A stretch of DNA of 64,000 bases from Flavobacterium chungbukense (GCF_020805785.1 NZ_JAJGZV010000003.1:310001-374000); one strand, 5' to 3'. Numbered from the stretch's first letter, positions 17,476 through 26,254 are shown. A program made the numbers and translations. Notes: generated from the letters alone by a model not told the origin.

Positions 17476-18516
17476 TTATATGCTTATTACCTTTTGTTGT
17501 GCATTACTTGCAATTGCAGCCTCTATAACCTGCATTACTTTTACGCCATCTTGCGCCGTAACGGGTTCTTCTTTATTGTTAGCAATCGAATCGTAAACAC
17601 CATCAAAAAAACTGAAATAATTACCTTGAAGTGTCGGAATTTTTTCTCTTACTATTTTACCATCAATTTCTGTATGTAAAAGACCTTGCAGATTTTCATC
17701 TTCTGTTCCCCAAGATTCTAGGTTTGGTTTTTTTCCCACTTTTAAATCGTCTTCCTGAACATCTCCACGAGATTTTAAGAAAGAACCTTTTTTTCCGTGA
17801 ATGGTATACGCTGGATTGGCTTCTCTCACAAAAAATCCTGCTTTTAGTCTAACTCTGAAATTAGAATAAAACAAGGTTAAATCGATCCAATCGTCTACCA
17901 CAGAATTTTCTCTTGTTACTCGAATATCGCCAAATACCGCTTTCGGACAGCCAAACAAACTAACGGCTTGATCTATTAAATGCGGTCCTAAATCTTTTAG
18001 AACTCCTGCGCCGTCATTGGCTGTTTCTTTATGCGCTTTCGGACTCAATAACGGATTGTATCTATCAAAATGAAATTCTGCTTCGATTAAATCGCCAAGT
18101 GTTCCTTCGTCAATAATTTTCTTGATGGTTTTAAAATCACTGTCCCATCTTCTATTTTGAAAAACTGCCAATTTTAAACCTTTTTCTTTTGCGATTGATG
18201 CTAGTTCTTTCGCCTCGGCAACTGTTGTCGTGAATGCTTTTTCTACAACGGCATGTTTTCCTGCCAAAAGTACTTTTTTCGCATATTCGTAATGCGTTCC
18301 AACTGGCGTGTTTACAATTACCAAATCGACATCATCGTTTAATAATTCATCTATAGAAGCATAACTTTTTACGTATGGATAATCTTCTTGAATTAACTTT
18401 TTGCTTCTTTCCCAAGAACCTAATAATTCAAATCCTTGGTGAATATCTAGAAATGGAGCGTGGAAAACTTTTCCCGACATTCCGTATGATAATAATGCTG
18501 TTTTTATTTTTTGCAT
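17476..18516 (-). CDS. Gfo/Idh/MocA family oxidoreductase
   Basis: This 346-residue cytoplasmic NAD(P)-dependent dehydrogenase starts at ATG 18516 with a Rossmann segment KIKTALLSYGMSGKVFHAPFL. It has the family motifs VIVNTPVGTHYEYAKKVLLAGKHAVVEKAF (EKP-like position, here EKA) and a C-terminal domain with GVLKDLGPHLIDQAVSLFG, which contains the usual catalytic D-x-x-x-H. The substrate is probably a sugar or inositol-like compound, but it is not determined. A repeat-rich leader lies upstream and a strong terminator downstream. Confidence 0.9.
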   Translation of the reverse strand: MQKIKTALLSYGMSGKVFHAPFLDIHQGFELLGSWERSKKLIQEDYPYVKSYASIDELLNDDVDLVIVNTPVGTHYEYAKKVLLAGKHAVVEKAFTTTVAEAKELASIAKEKGLKLAVFQNRRWDSDFKTIKKIIDEGTLGDLIEAEFHFDRYNPLLSPKAHKETANDGAGVLKDLGPHLIDQAVSLFGCPKAVFGDIRVTRENSVVDDWIDLTLFYSNFRVRLKAGFFVREANPAYTIHGKKGSFLKSRGDVQEDDLKVGKKPNLESWGTEDENLQGLLHTEIDGKIVREKIPTLQGNYFSFFDGVYDSIANNKEEPVTAQDGVKVMQVIEAAIASNAQQKVISI

Positions 18517-18535
18517 GTTGTTGTGATTTTTTTGA

Positions 18536-18690
18536 CACAGATTATATGGATTAAAAGGATTTCTGTTTGCCACTAATTACACAAATTTACACAAATCATA
18601 GTGCTCAAAAAACTTAAATAAATTCGTGAAAATTTGTGTAATTGGTGGCGAAAAACATTAAAAAAATCATTTTAATCTGTGTAATCTGTG
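18536..18690. repeat. Two palindrome families nested in one spacer
   Basis: The inner arms at 18569-18596 and 18622-18649 are built from TTACACAAAT words and bounded by GCCAC/GTGGC. The outer arms at 18536-18561 and 18665-18690 are built from CACAGATTA words. The outer family recurs at 63189-63247. It lies just upstream of the Gfo/Idh/MocA start and fills the spacer to the OYE gene. Confidence 0.85.
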
Positions 18691-18704
18691 GCTAATAAAA
18701 ATAT

Positions 18705-19775
18705 TTAAAGTTTAGCTCTTTCGTATTGTTTTGGCCATTGAATATCGTCGTTTAGTTCTTTCGCAAAATCCAACGGAAGATTTGGGTTTCTTAAAGATTC
18801 TCTCGCGAACAGAATTAAATCGGCTTGACCGTTATTTAAAATTTCTTCGGTTTGTTTCGCCTCCGTAATTAAACCAACGGCACCAGTTGAAATATTTGCT
18901 TCCTTTTTAACCTTTTCTGCGAAAGGAACTTGGTAACCTGGACCAAGTGTTATTTTTTGATGCGAAACTAATCCGCCTGACGAAACGTCGATTAAATCTA
19001 CTCCTTTTTCTTTTAATATCTTCGAAAGCTGTACTGATTCTTCTGGATTCCAACCGTTTTCTGCCCAATCTGTTGCTGAAATCCGAACAAATAATGGCAA
19101 ATTAGAAGGCCATTCTGTCTGAACTGCTTCGATAATTTCTAAAGTAAAACGAATTCGGTTTTCAAAACTTCCACCATATTCATCGGTTCTTACATTTGTT
19201 AATGGAGAAAGAAATTGATGCAATAAATAACCGTGCGCCGCATGGATTTCTAAAACCTGATATCCTGCTTCGACTACTCTTTTTGTTGCTGTTTTAAAAT
19301 CTGAAATTACTTTCTGAATTCCGTTTTGATCCAAAGCTTCTGGAAGAAAAGGCTCATTATCGTGATACGGAATCGCACTAGGGGCAACGGTCTGCCATCC
19401 GCCTTGAGCGAAATCTAATTTTTTATTTCCCTCCCAAGGAGAAGATACACTGGCTTTTCTTCCTGCGTGTGCCAACTGAATTCCTGGAATTGAATTTTGA
19501 GAAACAATAAATTGGTTGATTTCTTTTAGTTTTTCGATATGTTCGTCTTTCCAAATTCCAAGATCTGAAGGCGAAATTCTGGCTTCTGGGGAAACTGCTG
19601 TGGCTTCCTGAATAATTAGCCCGGCGCCTCCGCTTGCTCGGCTTCCTAGATGAACCAAATGCCAATTGTTTGCAAAACCATCTTCTGCCGAATATTGACA
19701 CATAGGAGAAATGACGATTCTATTTTTTAATGTAATGTTTTTTATAGTTAAGGGAGAAAATAATTGTGAAGCCAT
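18705..19775 (-). CDS. Old Yellow Enzyme (NADH:flavin oxidoreductase, YqjM/NamA class)
   Basis: This 356-residue FMN-dependent ene-reductase reduces activated C=C bonds of enones and other electrophiles. C26 and Y28 in SPMCQYSAEDG match the flavin-tuning Cys and Tyr of the YqjM (thermophilic-like) class. The substrate-binding HAAHGYLLHQFLSPLTN (HxxH) and the FMN-phosphate region near the C-terminus (LILFARESLRNP) are present. It is probably part of electrophile/oxidative stress defence. A perfect inverted repeat sits at 19797-19815 just upstream of the ATG, typical of a repressor operator. Confidence 0.93.
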   Translation of the reverse strand: MASQLFSPLTIKNITLKNRIVISPMCQYSAEDGFANNWHLVHLGSRASGGAGLIIQEATAVSPEARISPSDLGIWKDEHIEKLKEINQFIVSQNSIPGIQLAHAGRKASVSSPWEGNKKLDFAQGGWQTVAPSAIPYHDNEPFLPEALDQNGIQKVISDFKTATKRVVEAGYQVLEIHAAHGYLLHQFLSPLTNVRTDEYGGSFENRIRFTLEIIEAVQTEWPSNLPLFVRISATDWAENGWNPEESVQLSKILKEKGVDLIDVSSGGLVSHQKITLGPGYQVPFAEKVKKEANISTGAVGLITEAKQTEEILNNGQADLILFARESLRNPNLPLDFAKELNDDIQWPKQYERAKL

Positions 19776-19796
19776 AATTGTAACTTTAAATGATTT

Positions 19797-19815
19797 TATA
19801 CTACCAATTAGTATA
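19797..19815. promoter_or_regulatory. Putative operator of the OYE gene
   Basis: TATACTA-CCAAT-TAGTATA has perfect 7-bp arms and lies 22 bases upstream of the OYE start codon. The layout resembles sites of HxlR/DUF24 or TetR regulators that control ene-reductases. No such regulator is adjacent. Confidence 0.6.
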
Positions 19816-19917
19816 GGTAAATGTTCAAAAAGTAAAGTTACAGTATCTTGTTAAAACGAGATATTTAAATGTTTATTAATTAACAAACATTTAAATTAAA
19901 ATCTATTTTTGGGAACA

Positions 19918-20550
19918 TTAGCTAAAAAGGTTTTTCTCTATTTCTGAAAATTCTTTTTTTTCAAATTCTGTTACTTTTTTATCTTTCAGCAGAAAAATTT
20001 TATCGCAGTCCTTATAAAGAATTTCTAAAATATGAGATGAAATTAAAACGATGCTGGTCTTAGAAAGCTCTCGAATGTAATTCATTAATAAATAATTCGA
20101 TTCTAAATCCAATCCGTTGAAAGGTTCGTCTAAAATATAGATTAGAAAGTCTTTTTGAAAAACGGCATTCAAATAGGTTTTCTTTTTCATTCCTGTTGAA
20201 AATTCACGAATTAACTGATTTTCTGGAACTTCAAAAATTTCATTAAAAACAAATGTTTTCAAATCTAATAAATGGGCATAAAAATCATAAAATTCATTCG
20301 CCGTTAATTCGTCATAAATAGGAGGTTCAGTAGGAATCCAACCTGCATTCTGCAGCATTAGTTTTTCCTGATTTAGAAAACAACTTCCATTATATCTTTC
20401 AAGACCCAAAATGCATTTAAAAAGTGTCGTTTTTCCATGTCCGTTTTTACCAATAACGCCATAAATTCCAGGCTTATCGATATTGATTTTAATATCGTCT
20501 AATATTATTTTATCGCCGTATTTTTTTTGATCAATTTGAATCTTCAGCAT
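19918..20550 (-). CDS. ABC transporter ATP-binding protein
   Basis: This 210-residue nucleotide-binding subunit has Walker A GKNGHGKTTLFK (about residues 35-46), a degenerate signature EFSTGMKKKTYL in place of LSGGQ, Walker B LIYILDEPFNGLDLES and the H-loop ISSHILEIL. The first 20 bases of its coding region overlap the 3' end of the membrane-protein gene, so translation is coupled and they form one system. The class resembles ABC-2 type exporters. The cargo is unknown. Confidence 0.9.
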   Translation of the reverse strand: MLKIQIDQKKYGDKIILDDIKINIDKPGIYGVIGKNGHGKTTLFKCILGLERYNGSCFLNQEKLMLQNAGWIPTEPPIYDELTANEFYDFYAHLLDLKTFVFNEIFEVPENQLIREFSTGMKKKTYLNAVFQKDFLIYILDEPFNGLDLESNYLLMNYIRELSKTSIVLISSHILEILYKDCDKIFLLKDKKVTEFEKKEFSEIEKNLFS

Positions 20551-21445
20551 ATTTAATGGCGTTTAAGTTTTTAATTGCTTTTTTGTACATAAAAGGCGTT
20601 ATAATCAATGGGAATCCAAAAAGGAAAATACTTGTTGCAATAAATAGCACGAAAAAAATCTGTTGAATCAAGTTATTTCTAAAGAATAAATATTTCAAAA
20701 TGATATTGGCTAATGGTGCAATAAATACAAATCCAATCCAAATTAATTCTTCCCACATTTGAAAAACACAGAGCATTATCGCTATTGGAATTGTAATGTA
20801 AAAAGTATTGAGAGTTGTATTTTTTAATTGATACCACAAATACTTTTCTGCTGCATAAGGGTTTTGCTTAATTTCTTCTATTCTCTCTCTTTCAAAAGAA
20901 GGCGCACAAGCTATTAATGACAAAATCAGTAATACAAAATAAATGAGATTATGGTTTTTATATTCTGCGGCAATGTAAATCAATATTGGTAAAAAAAGGA
21001 AGAGGTAAATTAGTTTGTATTTTCTAAAATTGATGTGCCAATAAACATTAAATAAATCAAATGGATATTTTAGTGTTTTGAAATTTGACTTTGGAAGGTT
21101 TATTAAAAAGACATTAAAAATTAATATTCCTGCAATGAGCAAAAACTCTCCTTTAAATACTAAGACCAAATAAAAAGGCAAGGAATAAACAAAATATTCT
21201 AAGAACAATATCACTTTATAATTTTTTCTGAGCTTCAAGATTTCGATATCAGATCTTTGCAAATGATAGCCAACAACATCTAGAAAAAAAATTAAAATAT
21301 AGTTTTGAAAATGCTGGTAATTTTTAAAAACTAAATATGCAGTAAACCAATAAAGCAGTACAATTAAAAGTACGGCAATGTTATCTCCTTTAGAAACTAA
21401 CTTTCTAAAACGAACAGTAAACAAATATTTTAGAATTGTAATCAA
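20531..21445 (-). CDS. ABC-associated integral membrane protein
   Basis: This 304-residue protein has about eight hydrophobic segments and a basic N-terminus. It has no motif I recognise, but gene overlap with the ATP-binding protein makes it the probable permease subunit. A soluble loop near residues 175-205 (APSFERERIEEIKQNPYAAEKYLWYQLKN) lies in the middle. Function is unknown; export or envelope maintenance is a guess from the ABC-2-like arrangement. Confidence 0.75.
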   Translation of the reverse strand: MITILKYLFTVRFRKLVSKGDNIAVLLIVLLYWFTAYLVFKNYQHFQNYILIFFLDVVGYHLQRSDIEILKLRKNYKVILFLEYFVYSLPFYLVLVFKGEFLLIAGILIFNVFLINLPKSNFKTLKYPFDLFNVYWHINFRKYKLIYLFLFLPILIYIAAEYKNHNLIYFVLLILSLIACAPSFERERIEEIKQNPYAAEKYLWYQLKNTTLNTFYITIPIAIMLCVFQMWEELIWIGFVFIAPLANIILKYLFFRNNLIQQIFFVLFIATSIFLFGFPLIITPFMYKKAIKNLNAIKYAEDSN

Positions 21446-21607
21446 TTTTCCATTAAATAATCTTTGTTTTCATATTTGTAACATAATTAACCATTACGTT
21501 ACTAATAAAATGAACATTATTTAATTTATTAAAAGTAAGAGGAATTATTAACAAACATTTAAAACCTTAAACATTATCTTGCGGTCTTAAATTAAATTAT
21601 AAAACGC

Positions 21608-21615
21608 TACTTTTG
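21608..21615 (+). promoter_or_regulatory. -7 box for rseP
   Basis: TACTTTTG matches the consensus, 28 bases before the rseP ATG. A TTG at 21579-21581 is 26 bases upstream, longer than usual, so only the -7 box is supported. Confidence 0.5.
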
Positions 21616-21643
21616 TGCGTTAAATACGAACTAAAAATAAAAA

Positions 21644-22987
21644 ATGGATATAGTTATCAAACTCTCTCAATTTCTATTGAGTTTATCTTTACTTATTATT
21701 CTTCATGAATTAGGGCATTTTATCCCTGCTAAATTATTTAAAACAAGAGTCGAAAAATTTTATTTGTTTTTTGATGTTAAATATTCACTTTTCAAAAAGA
21801 AAATCGGAGAAACAGAATACGGTATCGGATGGCTTCCGCTTGGAGGATATGTGAAAATTTCTGGAATGATTGACGAAAGTATGGACAAAGAGCAAATGGC
21901 TCAAGCTCCTCAGCCTTGGGAATTTCGTACTAAACCAGCTTGGCAGCGTTTAATTATTATGCTTGGTGGTGTTACAGTAAACTTTATTTTAGCTTTTATC
22001 ATATATATAGGTATGGCTTTTGCCTACGGAGATACATATATTGCTAACGCTGACCTAAAAGATGGCGTTTCTATTGAAAATCCTGCTATGCTTAAAGCTG
22101 GTTTTAAAACTGGTGATAAAATTATTTCTATTGATGGAAAAACAGTAGAAAACTATGACAGCGACATGAACATGAATGTTATAATGGCAAAACATGTTTT
22201 GATTGAAAGAAATGGAAAACAACAGACGATTACAATGCCGACTGATTTCGTTGATCAGCTTTCTAAAACAGAAAAGGGTCTTCTTATTGGAATACGCAGA
22301 CCTTTTGCAATTAGTCAGATTGCAGAAGATTCTCCAAACCAAAATTTAAAACCAAAAGATTTAATTCTTTCTCTTAACGGACAAAAAATTAAATATTTTG
22401 ATGAAGCAAAAGCGGTTTTAGAAACTAACAAAGGAAAACAAATTCCTGCTGTAGTTTTACGTGATTTGAAAGAAACTCCAATTACTTTAAAAGTTACTAA
22501 CGACGGAAAATTGGGTGTTGTTTCTGGTGGTTTAGATATGAAATCATTGGAGAAATTAGGGTATTATAAAATCAGTACGAAAAAATATGGTTTCTTCGAA
22601 TCTATTCCGGTTGGTCTTGAAAAAGGTAAAGATCAGTTAGTAGGTTACGGAAAACAATTAAAAATGATTTTTAATCCAGAAACTAAAGCGTACAAACAAG
22701 TGGGTGGTTTTGCGGCAATTTTCAATATTTTCCCTACTTCTTGGAGCTGGGAAGTATTCTGGTCAATCACTGCTTTGTTGTCAATTATGCTTGGAGTTAT
22801 GAATTTATTGCCAATTCCAGCACTTGATGGCGGACACGTAATGTTTTTATTGTACGAAATGATTAGCGGTAAAAAACCGAGCGATAAATTCCTAGAGAAT
22901 GCGCAAATGGTTGGTTTTGTATTACTTATTTCACTACTACTATTTGCTAATGGTAACGACATTTACAAAGCCATTGTAGGCAAGTAA
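21644..22987 (+). CDS. rseP: RseP, site-2 (intramembrane) zinc metalloprotease
   Basis: This 447-residue inner-membrane protease performs regulated intramembrane proteolysis, for example of anti-sigma factors. The zinc site HELGH is at residues 21-25 in TM1. The second conserved motif NLLPIPALDGGHV lies in the C-terminal TM region. The family-typical GGVTVNFI hairpin and a PDZ region (KTGDKIISIDGKTVENYDSD) are between. The length is normal. It stands alone, followed by tRNA genes. The ECF sigma/membrane-partner pair in this window could be a client, but nothing shows that directly. Confidence 0.94.
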   Translation: MDIVIKLSQFLLSLSLLIILHELGHFIPAKLFKTRVEKFYLFFDVKYSLFKKKIGETEYGIGWLPLGGYVKISGMIDESMDKEQMAQAPQPWEFRTKPAWQRLIIMLGGVTVNFILAFIIYIGMAFAYGDTYIANADLKDGVSIENPAMLKAGFKTGDKIISIDGKTVENYDSDMNMNVIMAKHVLIERNGKQQTITMPTDFVDQLSKTEKGLLIGIRRPFAISQIAEDSPNQNLKPKDLILSLNGQKIKYFDEAKAVLETNKGKQIPAVVLRDLKETPITLKVTNDGKLGVVSGGLDMKSLEKLGYYKISTKKYGFFESIPVGLEKGKDQLVGYGKQLKMIFNPETKAYKQVGGFAAIFNIFPTSWSWEVFWSITALLSIMLGVMNLLPIPALDGGHVMFLLYEMISGKKPSDKFLENAQMVGFVLLISLLLFANGNDIYKAIVGK

Positions 22988-23017
22988 AAAAAAGTCAAAA
23001 AAAGAGTGAAAATGTTT

Positions 23018-23046
23018 TTGAGAAACTAAAAATAGTTTTATATTTG
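23018..23046 (+). promoter_or_regulatory. tRNA-Asn promoter
   Basis: TTG (23018-23020), an 18-base spacer and TATATTTG (23039-23046) form a textbook flavobacterial promoter 24 bases before the first tRNA. Confidence 0.8.
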
Positions 23047-23070
23047 CACTCGCTAAAAAGAGCAACAACT

Positions 23071-23144
23071 TCCTCCTTAGCTCAGTTGGTTAGAGCATCT
23101 GACTGTTAATCAGAGGGTCCTTGGTTCGAGCCCAAGAGGGGGAG
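23071..23144 (+). tRNA. tRNA-Asn (GTT), copy 1
   Basis: This is a 74-nt cloverleaf. The acceptor TCCTCCT pairs with AGGGGGA (one T-G), and the anticodon stem TCTGA/TCAGA has loop CTGTTAA. Anticodon GTT is at 23105-23107, the T arm is CTTGG/CCAAG and the discriminator is G. CCA is not encoded. Confidence 0.97.
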
Positions 23145-23182
23145 CAACTTTTTTTAGCAAACATATTTACCTTTAAGGTGAT

Positions 23183-23256
23183 TCCTCCTTAGCTCAGTTG
23201 GTTAGAGCATCTGACTGTTAATCAGAGGGTCCTTGGTTCGAGCCCAAGAGGGGGAG
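23183..23256 (+). tRNA. tRNA-Asn (GTT), copy 2
   Basis: This copy is identical in sequence to copy 1 and lies 112 bases downstream, sharing the same promoter. A strong terminator follows immediately. Confidence 0.97.
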
Positions 23257-23260
23257 CTTA

Positions 23261-23298
23261 AAAAATACCACTTACAAATTGTAAGTGGTATTTTTTTT
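23261..23298. terminator. Terminator after the tRNA-Asn pair
   Basis: Near-perfect arms, AAATACCACTTACA and its complement, surround a three-base loop and are followed by eight T. This ends the two-tRNA transcript. Confidence 0.9.
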
Positions 23299-23385
23299 AT
23301 GCTTATTTAACAATCAAAAAAGGTTTTCTTTCTTTTAATAGTGTTTTTTACTTTCAATTTATATTTTTTGTAAATTTGCATCATT

Positions 23386-23550
23386 ATGGTGGACATTTCA
23401 AATACAGCCGAAAGAATTGAATTTGCTTTAAAGCAAATGGAAAAAACAATGCCAATTGTCAAAAAACAAGTTGCTGTCTATGAAAAAAATATTGCTTTAG
23501 GTAAAGATCAAAAGAAACCGCCAATAGCTCCACAATTCAAAAATGTCTAA
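23386..23550 (+). CDS. 54-aa protein, candidate antitoxin partner
   Basis: This small charged protein (54 codons, ATG 23386 to TAA 23550) contains one predicted amphipathic helix, AERIEFALKQMEKTMPIVKKQV, and a Lys/Pro-rich tail. I do not recognise its family. Its last eight bases overlap the start of the zeta-toxin-like gene (ATGTCTAA), a translational-coupling layout typical of antitoxin-toxin pairs. A -7-like TAAATTTG at 23371-23378 ends seven bases before its ATG, so the mRNA may be almost leaderless. Both the coding call and the antitoxin role are inferred from context. Confidence 0.65.
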   Translation: MVDISNTAERIEFALKQMEKTMPIVKKQVAVYEKNIALGKDQKKPPIAPQFKNV

Positions 23551-24133
23551 ACCTCTTTTACTTGTTGTAGCAGGATGTAATGGATCTGGGAAGTCAACTT
23601 TTTCTACACCTCTTTCACCTGACAAATTTACTCCTTTTGATTATGATCTTGAATTTTTAAGATTTTATAATTCTTTAATGGATTCAGACATAAGAGACTT
23701 AATGGCACACCGAATGGCTTTTAAAGAACTTGAAAGCCAAATTAAAAATGCTATTGAAAACAGATTAAGCTTTTGTTACGAAACAAATTTTAACTCAACT
23801 CCTCTTCATTGGCCAGAATTATTTAAAAACAATGGCTATGATTTACATTTAATTTTTCTTTGTCTTGATTCAATTCAAGAAGCTAAAAAAAGAGTTGCTA
23901 TTCGTGTAGAAAATGGAGGGCATTTTGTTCCTGAGAATGAAATCCAAAAACGTTATTTTGAAGGATACAATAATTTAGATTCTTTTTTCGACTATTTTGA
24001 TTATGTCGATCTATATGACACGTCTCAATATTTAGAAAAACCATCCCATATTTTATCAATCGAATCTGGAAAAGTTTTACATGTAACTAAGATTCCAGAT
24101 TATTTAGGTGTTTTGATTCCCAATATAATTTAA
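23543..24133 (+). CDS. Zeta-toxin-like P-loop ATPase/kinase
   Basis: This 196-residue protein has Walker A GCNGSGKS at residues 11-18, then FDYDLEF and a conserved ETNFNS after the second strand. The zeta-family C-terminal motif RVENGGHFVPENEIQKRYFEG supplies the arginines and GGH typical of this family. Zeta toxins phosphorylate UDP-N-acetylglucosamine and poison peptidoglycan synthesis; other members phosphorylate different substrates. It overlaps the 54-codon gene upstream by eight bases and lies just downstream of the duplicated tRNA-Asn genes. The fold assignment is good. Toxicity and exact substrate are inference. Confidence 0.82.
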   Translation: MSKPLLLVVAGCNGSGKSTFSTPLSPDKFTPFDYDLEFLRFYNSLMDSDIRDLMAHRMAFKELESQIKNAIENRLSFCYETNFNSTPLHWPELFKNNGYDLHLIFLCLDSIQEAKKRVAIRVENGGHFVPENEIQKRYFEGYNNLDSFFDYFDYVDLYDTSQYLEKPSHILSIESGKVLHVTKIPDYLGVLIPNII

Positions 24134-24145
24134 GAAATTAAACCT

Positions 24146-24817
24146 TTACTTCGCTACCAAAGTCTCGCTTTTAAACCTTTTCATCAAAATAGCAGCCTTG
24201 TCGATTTGATTGATTGCTTTTAGAGACTGAGCATATCTGTAGTAATAAATAACATCTGGATCCTTTACCAAAATAAACAGCTGTTCATAATAACCTGCTG
24301 CTGTATTAAGGTTTCCTTCAAAATAAAGTCGGTCGGCTACTTTTTGAAGCATTTCTGGCGATTTATAGCCTTTCTCTAATACTTTTTCATAAGTTCCCGT
24401 TACATCTACACTTGCATATTGCGTTTCTTTAGCAGGAGCTTTGATATCGATTTTAACGGGTTGCAAAGAAGCAGTTAGATTTCCCGCTTGAGGCTTTGTT
24501 TCAGCTATCGCAGTAATCTTTTGTTTTCTTTTTACATATTTTGGAATTATGGTTCGAACATTATTGGGTCCTAAATCATAAGTATCGACCATATCAAGCT
24601 TGGAAACTTCATAAGTTATAATTCTTCCTCCAAACAGTTTATTGATTCTTTCTTCTACATAATAAGATTTAATAACTAAGTCACTGTCTGATTTATTATC
24701 TGTCAATAATATTGTTTGTCCTTTTACTGAAGAAGCCGCATTTGCTGCGCGTTGAGCAAAGCAATTAAGAGAAATTATCAATAAAAATATGCTTAAAAAC
24801 TTTTCGTACTTTTTCAT
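24146..24817 (-). CDS. Exported TPR-like protein of unknown function
   Basis: This 223-residue protein starts at ATG 24817 with a signal peptide ending NCFAQ. A middle region with the YYVEERINKLFGGRIITYEVSKLDM pattern precedes a C-terminal helical-repeat stretch (MLQKVADRLYFEGNLNTAAGYYEQLF then DVIYYYRYAQSLKAINQIDKAAILMK) that reads as two tetratricopeptide units. TPR proteins mediate protein contacts; in Bacteroidota similar ones accompany outer-membrane machinery. No partner gene is adjacent. It converges on the zeta-like gene. Confidence 0.72.
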   Translation of the reverse strand: MKKYEKFLSIFLLIISLNCFAQRAANAASSVKGQTILLTDNKSDSDLVIKSYYVEERINKLFGGRIITYEVSKLDMVDTYDLGPNNVRTIIPKYVKRKQKITAIAETKPQAGNLTASLQPVKIDIKAPAKETQYASVDVTGTYEKVLEKGYKSPEMLQKVADRLYFEGNLNTAAGYYEQLFILVKDPDVIYYYRYAQSLKAINQIDKAAILMKRFKSETLVAK

Positions 24818-25000
24818 AAACAATTCAATAAAATTAAGGTTTTGCCTTAAAATTTTATCAAAAATATCTCATTAATGCTGTTTTGTTTAATATTTTCCAC
24901 AAACAACTTGGAAAGACGTTAAAATGCTTTTTTTCTGTAAAGCGTTCCTGATTAGGGAGAAAGAGTCCTTAAATTGTTGTCTTAGATATTCTTAAAATCA

Positions 25001-25034
25001 AAAAGCGCCGCAATTCTCATTGCAGCGCTTTTCT
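25001..25034. terminator. Terminator of the C1 peptidase gene
   Basis: AAAAAGCGC-C-GCAA and TTGC-A-GCGCTTTT form a stem with one internal mismatch around a six-base loop. It has A and T runs on both sides, so it can act in both directions. Confidence 0.85.
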
Positions 25035-25057
25035 ATTTTCTTAAAAACCCAGAGTAA

Positions 25058-26254
25058 TTAAACCCCTAATTTCTTAGCAATCTCAGCAGGAATTCCTCCT
25101 TTGTTTACTAGTAATGCAGTAGTTTTATATTTTACGAAGTTCTTAGTTACAAACAAGAAACCTTTGTAGTCGTTTGTTTCTCCCCAAGAATTTTTTACGA
25201 TATAATATTCTTTTCCAGTTTGGTCTTTTGCTAAACCAATAATGTGCATTCCGTGGTCGTCTGTTGTAGTGTAGTTATCAAACGCTGCCTGACGCATTTC
25301 TGGAGTAATTTCTGGTTCTGCTTTTGGTCCGTTAAATAAGTCTGCTTTTTCTTCTGCAGTCATATCATCGAATTTTTTAGTTGCTACATAAGCCACACCA
25401 TTTTTCCAGCTGAACGTTTTCTCGCTAACATCTGTTGCCCATGCTACTGTGTATCCTTTTTTCAAAGCATTGTCGATAACATCTGTCATATCGTTCAATT
25501 TTACGTTGTAAACTTGATCCAATGACCAGTTGTCTGGCACCATCATAGTTGTTTTTTGGTAGTATGGCGTGTTTGTAAAAGAAGACATTTCTACATACTC
25601 ATCTGGATTAATTCCAACGACTTCTTTAGCAAAAGTTTGTGGTGTGTAGTTTTTTCCTTTGTAATTGAAGTTTTCTGGCACTTTTCCTAAATAAGAATCA
25701 ATAACCGCTGCATAAGCTTTTTGCCAGTTTGGTGTTAATTCTCCGTTTGGATTTTTAACTACCGCTGACAAAACACCTTCAATAAGCGCTGCCATTTCAG
25801 CAAATTTATTTTTGTCTGTTCCGTAGTTTAAACCTGTGTAAACTTCTCTCGGAACAGTGCCGTATTTTTTATACATATTGATTACATCATGCAAAGCTCC
25901 ACCATCACCTAAAGTAATTGCTCCGTGCATACGAACGTAGTTTACACCTTTGTCAACATATACATTTCTTGCAGAATAAATTTGAGATAACTCAACTGGC
26001 TGTTTTCCTAAACGAATCATTTCTGACTCTAAGAATGAGTTTGTTGAATAACTCCAGCAAGTTCCAGATGAACCTTGAGTTTTTACCGATGTTGTTCCTA
26101 AGTTAATTACTTCTGTAAATTTGAAGTTCTCTTTACTTTTGTCGCTAGCGTTTAGTTTAAGTGAATTTACTAAAACGTCTTGCGCAAAACAGCCTGCTGT
26201 TCCAGCCAAAAATACTGAAGCTGCAAACACTGATTTGAATGAAAATGTATTCAT
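25058..26254 (-). CDS. C1 family cysteine peptidase (bleomycin hydrolase-like)
   Basis: This 398-residue papain-fold peptidase has a signal peptide ending CFAQ, so it acts outside the cytoplasm. The oxyanion Gln and nucleophile lie in KTQGSSGTCWSYSTNSFLESEMIRLGK (Q60, C66). The catalytic His is in DDHGMHIIGLA and the Asn in IVKNSWGE. The layout resembles bleomycin hydrolase/aminopeptidase C but is shorter than the usual ~450 residues and is exported. It is likely an aminopeptidase-type enzyme for peptide scavenging. It is monocistronic with its own terminator. Confidence 0.92.
   Translation of the reverse strand: MNTFSFKSVFAASVFLAGTAGCFAQDVLVNSLKLNASDKSKENFKFTEVINLGTTSVKTQGSSGTCWSYSTNSFLESEMIRLGKQPVELSQIYSARNVYVDKGVNYVRMHGAITLGDGGALHDVINMYKKYGTVPREVYTGLNYGTDKNKFAEMAALIEGVLSAVVKNPNGELTPNWQKAYAAVIDSYLGKVPENFNYKGKNYTPQTFAKEVVGINPDEYVEMSSFTNTPYYQKTTMMVPDNWSLDQVYNVKLNDMTDVIDNALKKGYTVAWATDVSEKTFSWKNGVAYVATKKFDDMTAEEKADLFNGPKAEPEITPEMRQAAFDNYTTTDDHGMHIIGLAKDQTGKEYYIVKNSWGETNDYKGFLFVTKNFVKYKTTALLVNKGGIPAEIAKKLGV

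Noticed and set aside
23071..23256. Prophage or integrative-element attachment site at the duplicated tRNA-Asn
   Set aside because: The duplication covers the full tRNA, not just a 3' end, and no integrase is nearby; a simple tandem tRNA duplication is enough.
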